This document shows, piece after piece, positions 1 to 5,145 of a stretch of 5,676 bases of DNA. The stretch is from an uncultured Clostridia bacterium (GTDB lineage: Bacteria > Bacillota > Clostridia > Oscillospirales > Acutalibacteraceae), in the NCBI GenBank assembly GCA_946409885.1, contig CAMJYF010000148.1, positions 1 to 5,676 of the forward strand, in the 5' to 3' direction. Position 1 is the stretch's first letter, and every line of letters begins with the position of its first letter. Made by a program: the position numbers and the translations under genes. The notes under the pieces were generated by a model, which saw only the letters and a program-made list of their open reading frames with translations, had not been told where the DNA came from and did no database searches.

Positions 1-907
1 CGCGGTTGCCTTCGATGGAGGTCATCAGAGCGGTCTCTTCGCCGCAGACGAACGCGCCGGCGCCGAGACGGATGTGAAGGTCGAAGTCAAAACCGGATTC
101 AAAGATGTTCTTGCCCAGCAGGCCGTACTCCCGGGCGTCGTCGATGGCTTTCTGCAGACGGGCCACGGCAATGGGATACTCCGCGCGGACGTAGACGTAG
201 CCTTCCGTCGCGCCGATGGCGTAACCGCAGATGGCCATGGCTTCCACGATGCAGTGGGGGTCGCCTTCCAGAATGGAACGGTCCATGAACGCGCCGGGGT
301 CGCCCTCGTCCGCGTTGCAGACCACGTACTTCTGATCGGCTTTATACTGGGAAGCGAAGAACCACTTTTTGCCGGTGGAGAAACCGGCGCCGCCGCGGCC
401 GCGCAGGCCGGAATCGGTAACGACCTTGATGACCTCTTCGGGAGTCATTTCGGTGAGCACCTTGCCCAGCGCCTGGTAGCCGTCCATGGCAATATATTCA
501 TCAATGCTTTCGGGGTTGATCACGCCGCAGTTGCGCAGCGCCACTCTCTTCTGCTTGGCATAGAAGACGGTATCACTCAGAGAAACGTTCGCCTGGTCGA
601 CCTCATCCTTCAGATGCTCGGCAACGTCGTTATAAACAAGGCGCTCCACCACGCGGCCCTTGAGGAGGTGTTCCTCTACGATATCCTTCACGTCGGCCTG
701 GGCCACGCGGGAGTAGAAAGTGCCGTCGGGATAGACGATGACGACCGGGCCAAGCTCGCAAAGACCGAAGCAGCCGGTTCTGACGATTTTGACTTCTTCT
801 TCAAGACCGCACTTCGCGAGCTGCGCTTCAAACTCGGGAATGAGTTTCGCGCTGCCGGAAGCCGTACATCCCGTACCGCCGCAGATAAGTACCTGTGCAC
901 GAACCAT
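1..907 (-). CDS. hndC: NuoF/HndC-like NAD(P)H-binding FMN subunit of [FeFe]-hydrogenase (3' end cut by window edge)
   Basis: This is the flavoprotein subunit that exchanges hydride with NAD(P) through FMN and passes electrons to iron-sulfur clusters of a cytoplasmic multimeric [FeFe]-hydrogenase. The frame runs open from ATG 907-905 to the left edge, giving 302 codons; the stop and C-terminus lie outside. Residues 1-90 form a thioredoxin-like [2Fe-2S] domain with Cys9, Cys14, Cys46 and Cys50. The NuoF core follows: GRGGAGFSTGKKW at about 170-182 (NADH-binding glycine loop), NADEGDPGAF at about 198-207 (FMN site) and GAGAFVCGEETAL at about 282-294. The missing part should carry the SLBB region, the NuoF [4Fe-4S] site and possibly ferredoxin domains. 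The start is fixed by an AGGAGG site 8 nt upstream. It lies 27 nt after hndB. The extra N-terminal ferredoxin domain favours HndC/HydB of hydrogenases over respiratory NuoF. Family assignment is secure; the cofactor preference (NAD or NADP) cannot be read. Confidence 0.95.
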   Translation of the reverse strand, partial: MVRAQVLICGGTGCTASGSAKLIPEFEAQLAKCGLEEEVKIVRTGCFGLCELGPVVIVYPDGTFYSRVAQADVKDIVEEHLLKGRVVERLVYNDVAEHLKDEVDQANVSLSDTVFYAKQKRVALRNCGVINPESIDEYIAMDGYQALGKVLTEMTPEEVIKVVTDSGLRGRGGAGFSTGKKWFFASQYKADQKYVVCNADEGDPGAFMDRSILEGDPHCIVEAMAICGYAIGATEGYVYVRAEYPIAVARLQKAIDDAREYGLLGKNIFESGFDFDLHIRLGAGAFVCGEETALMTSIEGNR

Positions 908-915
908 ATTATTAT

Positions 916-921
916 CCTCCT
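916..921 (-). promoter_or_regulatory. Strong Shine-Dalgarno site of hndC
   Basis: On the minus strand a perfect AGGAGG stands 8 nt before the ATG at 907-905, inside the 27-nt gap after hndB. It fixes the hndC start and indicates strong independent translation of this subunit. Confidence 0.85.
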
Positions 922-934
922 AACGTATTGTCGC

Positions 935-1300
935 TTAAATGTTGCTGATCGTATACTCGGTAATCACTTTACCGCCTTTAAGATGCTTCTCCACAACCTC
1001 TTTGGCCTTGTCGGGGGTCATCTTCACATAGGTGACCTTGGGCTTATCCGCCTCAAAGACCTCCACCACCGGCTCAAACTGACAGATGCCGATGCAGCCC
1101 GTCTGGGTCACGGTCACTTTGTCGGAAAGGCCGCTGTTGCTGACCTCTTCCACAAACGCGTTCAGCACGGGGCGCGCGCCGGCCGCGATGCCGCAGGTGG
1201 CCATGCCGACCACAACGCGGATGTCGCCGCTGCCCTCACGCAGCACGACCTTGTTCTGCATTCTCGCCTTGATTTCCGCAAGTTCTGCTAATGATTTCAT
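935..1300 (-). CDS. hndB: HndB-like thioredoxin-fold (2Fe-2S) ferredoxin domain protein
   Basis: This 121-residue protein matches the small stand-alone thioredoxin-like ferredoxin family placed before the NuoF-like gene in hydrogenase operons (HndB of HndABCD). Its expected role is as an accessory or electron-transfer subunit of the cytoplasmic hydrogenase. Visible marks are VGMATCGIAAGA at 32-42 and TGCIGICQFEP at 67-77, the latter closely resembling the TGCFGLCELGP motif in the N-terminal domain of the next gene product. It has only three cysteines (Cys36, Cys69, Cys73); the position matching the first ligand Cys of HndC appears to be Gly32, so a standard four-Cys [2Fe-2S] site is incomplete. 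The start ATG has AAAGGA (1309-1314) about 8 nt upstream. It follows the GHKL gene by 32 nt and precedes hndC by 27 nt, consistent with one transcript. The family is confident; whether it binds a cluster is open. Confidence 0.88.
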   Translation of the reverse strand: MKSLAELAEIKARMQNKVVLREGSGDIRVVVGMATCGIAAGARPVLNAFVEEVSNSGLSDKVTVTQTGCIGICQFEPVVEVFEADKPKVTYVKMTPDKAKEVVEKHLKGGKVITEYTISNI

Positions 1301-1332
1301 GTTGTTGTTCCTTTCCTGTATGATGCAAAATT

Positions 1333-1899
1333 TTATTCTGTGCTATGATAACCGATCTCCTGGTACTGTTCTTTCAGATAGCCGGTGATCCAGTTGATGA
1401 CTTCGATATTGTTTAAGGGCACGTCCCCCAGCACTTCCCTGAGCTCATCCGTGTCCAGGGACACCTCCGCTTCGCCGATCCTGTGTTCAAATACCCAGCG
1501 GATGTCGGGGCTGCCCTGAATAAGGACGGTAACCGTTGACACGATATCCCCCAACGGGGTGTAATCCAGATGATCCTGCCGGAAGGAAGCCTGCGTCACC
1601 GTGCCGTGATCCTCGGGATAATCCTCCTCATGGCGGGAAGTGACGGAGAAACTGCCGCCGGTCTGTTCCGCCGCCAGCTTGAACAGCGGAATACCCATTC
1701 CCACGTTGCGCGTGGTGCGGGTGGTGGTAAAGGGATCGGTCACGCTGCGCAGAAAATCCTCCTTCATGCCGCAGCCGTTATCTTCGATACGGATGGTGAG
1801 AAGGTTGTTCTCCTCCGTCAGCGTGATACGGACGGTATCCGCGCCGGCCTTTACCGAGTTTTCGGCAATATCCAATATGTTCAGGGAGAGTTCTTTCAT
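1333..1899 (-). CDS. GHKL (HATPase_c) ATP-binding protein, histidine-kinase-like but lacking a phosphoacceptor domain
   Basis: This 188-residue protein begins almost directly with the ATP-binding fold of the histidine kinase/Hsp90/MutL superfamily. The N box is LNILDIAENSVKA (Glu13, Asn14), the G1 box DNGCGM (Asp40-Met45), then DPFTTTR (55-61) and the glycine-rich G2 loop NVGMGIPLFK (65-74). No H-box, dimerisation helices, sensor domain or membrane segment precedes it. Residues 105-180 form an additional C-terminal region that I cannot assign. ATP binding is well supported; kinase activity is not shown. It could phosphorylate or sequester a partner, as anti-sigma kinases do, or act as an ATP-dependent switch for the hydrogenase. 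It starts 107 nt after the PHP gene, the only sizeable gap in the block, and the ATG has no convincing Shine-Dalgarno site. The start is chosen because the N box needs the first residues and homologues characteristically begin with a similar MKELSL sequence. Confidence 0.9.
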   Translation of the reverse strand: MKELSLNILDIAENSVKAGADTVRITLTEENNLLTIRIEDNGCGMKEDFLRSVTDPFTTTRTTRNVGMGIPLFKLAAEQTGGSFSVTSRHEEDYPEDHGTVTQASFRQDHLDYTPLGDIVSTVTVLIQGSPDIRWVFEHRIGEAEVSLDTDELREVLGDVPLNNIEVINWITGYLKEQYQEIGYHSTE

Positions 1900-1916
1900 T
1901 GGTAATTCGGAAGCAA

Positions 1917-1929
1917 GCTGCCTTGCAGC
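1917..1929 (-). other. Short stem-loop upstream of the GHKL gene
   Basis: GCAGC and GCTGC can pair as a 5-bp stem around a 3-nt AAG loop on the minus strand, about 17 nt before the ATG of the GHKL gene. It occupies the region just upstream of where a Shine-Dalgarno site would sit, and none is visible there. A stem this short can arise by chance. Confidence 0.25.
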
Positions 1930-1954
1930 GATAACGATTTGGTTCCGGGGTTAA

Positions 1955-1971
1955 ACGGCGCAAGGCGCCGT
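1955..1971 (-). terminator. GC-rich stem-loop in the PHP-GHKL gap, possible weak terminator or attenuator
   Basis: On the minus strand ACGGCGC and GCGCCGT form a perfect 7-bp stem around a CTT loop. The run that follows is only TTTAA, so as an intrinsic terminator it would be weak. It lies 35 nt past the PHP stop and 55 nt before the next start. It could lower readthrough, protect a processed 3' end or be part of a structured leader. The stem is seen directly; the function is inference. Confidence 0.4.
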
Positions 1972-1987
1972 GCTGCATAGCGAGAAG

Positions 1988-2005
1988 ACGGAGCTGAGGT
2001 TCCGT
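1988..2005 (-). other. Short stem-loop just after the PHP stop
   Basis: ACGGA and TCCGT pair as a 5-bp stem with an 8-nt loop, directly downstream of the PHP stop codon. It is the first of three stem-loops in the same 107-nt gap. On its own it is weak evidence. Confidence 0.22.
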
Positions 2006-2006
2006 G

Positions 2007-2744
2007 CTACAAGTCGCCTCTGAGGATCCGGAACAGTTCATGCCGGATCTTTGCGCCGGAATAGGGCTCGTCGTCCAGTTCAAAATAGGCGGATTTATCC
2101 CGGATATCCCACAGGTAATGGGCGTCAGAGGAAACGACGATCCGCTTTTCTTTCAGCACCGGGAACCGTTCCCGCAACTCCGGCAGTTTTTCGATATCGC
2201 GCACCTCTGCGCAGACGCAATCCAGCGTTTCGGGAAACACGCCGAGGGCGGCGATGATGCCGTTGGCCTCCCGGTCAATATGTGCCGGATAACAGACCCC
2301 GCGGTATTCCCTGACAACAGAAGGCGCTTCCTCGATGGAGATATCCGTGGCGTTGGAAAGAAAGTGCAGTTCCGTGCCGGTCACTTCGTCGTTCTCGTCC
2401 ATAATGAGCTGGTCGCCGAAAATATCCGTCCGGTTGGGGATCAGCGTACGCCGGTTTTGCAGATATCCGTCAAACGCCATGGCGTCGTCCAGCTCTTCAA
2501 ACAGACACACCGCGTGGATATCTTCGGAGGTGGTCAGCTCCATCCCCGCCACAGGGACGATCCCCTGCTTTTTGGCCGCCGCAAAAAAAGCGGGGCAGTT
2601 TTTGCAGCTGTTGTGGTCCGTCAGCGCCACGATGTTCAGCCCGTTCAGCACCGCCATACCGGCGATGTTGTTGGGCGTGTTGTCGTTATCGGCGCAGGGG
2701 GACAGACAGGAATGGATATGGAGGTCGTAATAATAACGATTCAT
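2007..2744 (-). CDS. PHP-domain metal-dependent phosphoesterase
   Basis: This 245-residue soluble protein is a polymerase-and-histidinol-phosphatase (PHP) fold hydrolase, a family that cleaves phosphoesters with two or three metal ions. Expected metal ligands are visible in order: DLHIHS (His9, His11), LTDHNS (Asp43, His44), GMELTT (Glu69), DIHAV (His77), PAHID (His155) and SSDAHY (Asp207, His209), so the active site looks complete. Its substrate is unknown; relatives include nucleotide and histidinol phosphatases and 5'-3' exoribonucleases. Unusually, cysteines flank the metal motifs: Cys13 and Cys17 beside the first, Cys47 and Cys50 right after Asp43-His44, plus Cys80, Cys151, Cys176 and Cys178. 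These may make it redox- or cluster-sensitive. Its ATG overlaps the preceding DRTGG stop by 4 nt (ATGA) with no strong Shine-Dalgarno site, indicating translational coupling. It is the last gene before the 107-nt gap. Fold assignment is secure; role in the hydrogenase system is inferred from position. Confidence 0.93.
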   Translation of the reverse strand: MNRYYYDLHIHSCLSPCADNDNTPNNIAGMAVLNGLNIVALTDHNSCKNCPAFFAAAKKQGIVPVAGMELTTSEDIHAVCLFEELDDAMAFDGYLQNRRTLIPNRTDIFGDQLIMDENDEVTGTELHFLSNATDISIEEAPSVVREYRGVCYPAHIDREANGIIAALGVFPETLDCVCAEVRDIEKLPELRERFPVLKEKRIVVSSDAHYLWDIRDKSAYFELDDEPYSGAKIRHELFRILRGDL

Positions 2745-3067
2745 ACGTCCGGCGCTATCAGGGCCGCCAGTTCAAACGCGCCTTTTTCGGAAGCAAGGAT
2801 GTTGACGCCCTTCGCGGCGGCCGTATCGATCACACTCTGCTCCAGGGAAACGCCCTCCGCCAGTACAACGGCGCTGACGTCGGAGAGCGACGCGACCGCC
2901 ACGATGTTCATGTTGGACATAATGGTGATCCAGACGTTGTCCTGCTGCGCGCGTCCCATGACCCAGCTGAGCAGATCGCCGCAGTAGCCGCCGCGGATCT
3001 CTCTTTCGCCCTCCGGTACGATCACCGGGGAAAGGCCGTATTTTTCCGTCAGTTCATTGACTGTCAT
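2741..3067 (-). CDS. Small DRTGG-domain protein (second copy)
   Basis: This 108-residue protein consists of essentially one DRTGG-type alpha/beta domain, a fold also found beside CBS domains in regulated pyrophosphatases and in some phosphotransacetylases, where it is linked to ligand-dependent regulation. Typical features are the GGYCGDLLSWVMGRA stretch at about 26-40, a hydrophobic strand VWITIM at 45-50, IVAVASLSDVSAVVLAEG at 55-72, and a final strand before LASEKGAFELAAL. There are no catalytic motifs, signal peptide or membrane segments. The ATG at 3067-3065 is preferred over an in-frame upstream start because AAGGAG stands about 8 nt before it; it still overlaps the hydrogenase-like gene by 14 nt. 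Its stop overlaps the PHP start by 4 nt. The likely role is as a ligand-sensing or adaptor subunit for neighbouring ATP-binding or hydrogenase-like proteins; this is inference. It is only distantly similar to the other DRTGG gene here. Confidence 0.85.
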   Translation of the reverse strand: MTVNELTEKYGLSPVIVPEGEREIRGGYCGDLLSWVMGRAQQDNVWITIMSNMNIVAVASLSDVSAVVLAEGVSLEQSVIDTAAAKGVNILASEKGAFELAALIAPDV

Positions 3068-4343
3068 TCGCGTTCTCCTTCTGCTGTTCCCTCTGCTGCA
3101 GCACAACGCACTGCCGCTCCGGAGGGGCTACTCCCTTTACCCGGTCCTCCGCGTAGGCGCGGCAGGTGGGAGCGCCGCAGGCGCCGCAGTCAATGCCGGG
3201 AAGGGTCTCCCGCAGCTGCTGGATCTGCGCCATCATCCGCATGGATTCCGCCATGCTGTCGCTGAGCTTGGCCAGCGGCATATAGGTGGGGAAGGAATCG
3301 GTGATGAAGCTTTCCGGAATATAGGTCTGATCCGACGTGAGGAAATTCTTGGAAACCGGGAGATACCGCCGCACGGTCTGCAGCCGCGTTTTGGCAATGA
3401 ACGGGTTTTCTATCGTCATAATGCCGCCAACACACCCGCCGATACAGGCGTTCAGCTCCACAAACTCGATCTGCGGGATATTGCCGTTCTCGATGGAATC
3501 CAGCACCTGGATACAGTTCTCGATGCCGTCCGCGTAAAGGTAATTGTCGTTGAGCAGCGCGGAGGATTCCCCGCCGCTGGAGGCCCAGCCGATGCCGATC
3601 ATGCCGGCCTCGGAACCGGCGGTCTTCTTTCCGGATTTGCCGGGATTTTTCATGGCGCCCAACAGCTGGAAATAGATGTCGTTCAGCGCCACCACCACGT
3701 CCACGTGGCTTTTGTAATCGCCGTAGCCGTTACGGATGTAACTGACCTTGGCGGGGCACGGCGTGATAAAGAACACGCCGATCTCTTTATCTTTCAATTC
3801 GGGGTGCTGCGCCTTCGCCCGGTTGCGCGCCTCCATGGCGGCAATTTCCATGGGCGGCAGCAGCGGCAGGATATTGTCTTTCAGATAAGGGAATCTCAAG
3901 GATATCAGCCGGGAGATCACGGGGCAGGCGGAACTGATGACGGGTTTTTTGATACCCTCCGTCTTCAGGTACATCCGCGTATAGGCGGAAACGAACTCCG
4001 CCGCCTTGGCCACCTCAAACACGTCGTCAAAGCCGATATCCAGCAACGCCTGCAGCACCACGTCCACGTCGTCAAGCCCGTCAAACTGGCCGAACAGCGC
4101 CGGGGCGGGCATGGCCACCTTCCATTTATAATGGAGGTAATGCTCAAACTTGCTGCACATGGCCTTTTTGGCGTTGTGCGGGCAAAGCCGGATGCACTCG
4201 CCGCAATCGATGCAGCGGTCGGTATTGATCTCCGCGTGGCCGCCGTTGATCCGGATGGCCTCCGTAGGGCAGTGCCGCACGCAGGTAGTGCAGCCCGTGC
4301 ACTTCTCCACATCCAGCACTACGGAATGTCTGTAGGAATCCAA
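3054..4343 (-). CDS. Sensory-type [FeFe]-hydrogenase-like iron-sulfur protein (HydS-like, no PAS domain)
   Basis: A 429-residue cytoplasmic protein (numbering from the TTG start). The N-terminus holds two [4Fe-4S] ferredoxin motifs: Cys15, 18, 21, 25 and Cys44, 47, 50, 54. The [FeFe]-hydrogenase large-subunit domain follows, with L1 SSACP (Cys140), L2 TPCPAK (Cys196) and L3 LNACIGGC (Cys300, Cys304), so all four H-cluster ligands are kept. The residue corresponding to the proton-relay Cys is Ala139, and the two methionines near the cluster in catalytic enzymes are Thr194 and Asn298. These changes fit sensory or slow hydrogenases such as Thermotoga HydS rather than a production enzyme. The C-terminus has an extra [4Fe-4S] motif DCGACGAPTC...C (Cys386, 389, 394, 412), but ends with no PAS domain. 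The TTG start is chosen because AAAGGTGA lies at ideal anti-SD register and the sequence then begins at the usual point; a GTG at 4373 would give 439 residues and overlap the upstream gene. Likely an H2 or redox sensor for its neighbours. Confidence 0.9.
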   Translation of the reverse strand: MDSYRHSVVLDVEKCTGCTTCVRHCPTEAIRINGGHAEINTDRCIDCGECIRLCPHNAKKAMCSKFEHYLHYKWKVAMPAPALFGQFDGLDDVDVVLQALLDIGFDDVFEVAKAAEFVSAYTRMYLKTEGIKKPVISSACPVISRLISLRFPYLKDNILPLLPPMEIAAMEARNRAKAQHPELKDKEIGVFFITPCPAKVSYIRNGYGDYKSHVDVVVALNDIYFQLLGAMKNPGKSGKKTAGSEAGMIGIGWASSGGESSALLNDNYLYADGIENCIQVLDSIENGNIPQIEFVELNACIGGCVGGIMTIENPFIAKTRLQTVRRYLPVSKNFLTSDQTYIPESFITDSFPTYMPLAKLSDSMAESMRMMAQIQQLRETLPGIDCGACGAPTCRAYAEDRVKGVAPPERQCVVLQQREQQKENANDSQ

Positions 4344-4347
4344 AAAA

Positions 4348-4355
4348 TCACCTTT
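4348..4355 (-). promoter_or_regulatory. Shine-Dalgarno site deciding the TTG start of the hydrogenase-like gene
   Basis: The minus strand reads AAAGGTGATTTT then TTG (4343-4341). AGGTGA pairs with the downstream half of the anti-SD sequence; aligned to the 16S tail, the equivalent of the canonical GGAGG ends 7 nt before TTG. The in-frame GTG at 4373 has no comparable site. This supports a TTG start and an 11-nt gap from the upstream gene. Confidence 0.6.
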
Positions 4356-4780
4356 CAACTGCAAAGAATACACATAGTGATCACAGTCCCCTTGCCCACC
4401 GTGGAATCGATCCGCATCTCATCGGTATAGCGCTTCATATTGGGAAGGCCCATACCGGCGCCGAAGCCAAGGGAACGGACGTTGTCGGTGGCGGTGGAAT
4501 ACCCCTCCTGCATGGCGAGATCGATATCGGGGATGCCGGGGCCGTGGTCCGAGAGGACGATGACGATACGGTCCTCAAACACGTCCACGTCGGCGGTGCC
4601 GCCGCCCGCGTGAATGACCATATTGATCTCGCCCTCGTACATGGCGATGGATACGCGCCGGATGATCTCCGGCGGGAACCCGAGCTCTCTCAGATTTTTT
4701 TTGACCTGAACAGAGGCCTGTCCCGCTGAAACAAAGTTCTCTCCGTCTACGTCAAAGTGAAAAGTCAGGGAATCGGTCAT
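4355..4780 (-). CDS. RsbW/SpoIIAB-like ATP-binding protein (anti-sigma-factor-type HATPase)
   Basis: This 141-residue protein is one GHKL ATP-binding domain of the kind found in anti-sigma kinases RsbW and SpoIIAB. The N box is YEGEINMVIHA (Glu51, Asn53, His57), the G1 box SDHGPGIPD (Asp78-Asp85) and the G2 loop GFGAGMGLPNMKR (105-117). Residues DSTVGKGT (125-132) fit the last conserved segment of the fold. It has no dimerisation/histidine-phosphotransfer domain. It overlaps the DRTGG gene upstream by 4 nt (ATGA) and has only a weak Shine-Dalgarno site, so translation is probably coupled. No sigma factor or STAS anti-anti-sigma gene is present in the window, so the classic partner-switching role is unproven; the adjacent DRTGG and hydrogenase-like proteins are the more obvious partners. 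Fold and ATP binding are secure; serine kinase activity is a family-based possibility. Confidence 0.9.
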   Translation of the reverse strand: MTDSLTFHFDVDGENFVSAGQASVQVKKNLRELGFPPEIIRRVSIAMYEGEINMVIHAGGGTADVDVFEDRIVIVLSDHGPGIPDIDLAMQEGYSTATDNVRSLGFGAGMGLPNMKRYTDEMRIDSTVGKGTVITMCILCS

Positions 4781-5127
4781 GCCGTGTGGTTGGCCCCGAG
4801 CCCGTTGGCGTAAAGCGTGCCGCAGGCCTCATACATACGCATTTTGGTGGCCAGCACGGCGATGCCGCTATCCTTCGCGATCGCCAGCATCTCGGGGTTC
4901 GGGCGTTTGGATCGGACAAAAACCACACAGATCATATCCATCATTTCAGCGGTTCTGATGACCTGCGAGTTGACAAGACCCGTCAGAAGAACAGCCTGAT
5001 CCTTCACATAGGCAAGCACGTCGCTCATCATATCGCTGCCGCAGGCGGAATGGATATCGCTGCCGAGCAGTTCCTCGCCGCACAATACCTCAGCGTCAAG
5101 CAGTTCTTTCAGTTTACTGATCGTCAT
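4777..5127 (-). CDS. Small DRTGG-domain protein (first copy)
   Basis: This 116-residue soluble protein is a single DRTGG-type domain. It opens with MTISKLKELLDAEVL, has the loop GSDIHSACGSDMMSDVLAY at 22-40, the strand AVLLTGL at 45-51, then SQVIRTAEMMDMICVVFVR (54-72) and a C-terminal MYEACGTLYANGL segment (98-110). DRTGG domains occur in regulatory parts of nucleotide-sensitive enzymes, so ligand binding or an adaptor role is plausible, but the ligand is unknown. The start is supported by AAGGAAG (5141-5147) upstream, sharing bases with the hndA stop 18 nt away. Its stop overlaps the ATP-binding gene by 4 nt, pairing DRTGG and HATPase genes tightly. Five cysteines or so include Cys29 in the glycine loop and Cys102 near the end; no cluster motif is evident. 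Confidence 0.87.
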   Translation of the reverse strand: MTISKLKELLDAEVLCGEELLGSDIHSACGSDMMSDVLAYVKDQAVLLTGLVNSQVIRTAEMMDMICVVFVRSKRPNPEMLAIAKDSGIAVLATKMRMYEACGTLYANGLGANHTA

Positions 5128-5145
5128 ATTGTTTCGTTTTCTTCC

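Noticed and set aside
688..900. 70-codon minus-strand frame beginning just inside hndC
   Set aside because: It is an out-of-frame shadow; the true frame starts at 907 with a perfect Shine-Dalgarno site and continues to the window edge with NuoF motifs.
74..1291. 405-codon open frame on the plus strand
   Set aside because: It runs antisense across hndC and hndB and through their gap. No domain is recognisable and both minus-strand genes are well supported.
1900..2006. Rex-type operator (TTGTTAA-N4-TTAACAA) or clear sigma-A promoter in the largest gap
   Set aside because: No half-site pair or convincing -35/-10 pair was seen here or in the other short intergenic stretches.
1778..2083. Minus-strand 101-codon frame spanning the 107-nt gap, as a possible small gene
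   Set aside because: It overlaps the ends of both flanking genes out of frame, has no Shine-Dalgarno support and an Arg/Pro-rich composition typical of a shadow frame.
2004..2987. 327-codon open frame on the plus strand
   Set aside because: Antisense to the PHP and second DRTGG genes, with no recognisable family features.
3054..4343. Annotation as the main catalytic hydrogenase HydA
   Set aside because: The L1, L2 and L3 motifs depart from catalytic enzymes at key residues, including Ala in place of the proton-relay Cys, so a sensory or accessory role fits better.
3057..4430. 457-codon open frame on the plus strand
   Set aside because: It lies fully antisense to the hydrogenase-like gene, whose cysteine motifs are unmistakable. 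Its translation is His/Val/Gly-rich without recognisable domains, as expected of a shadow frame in GC-rich coding DNA.
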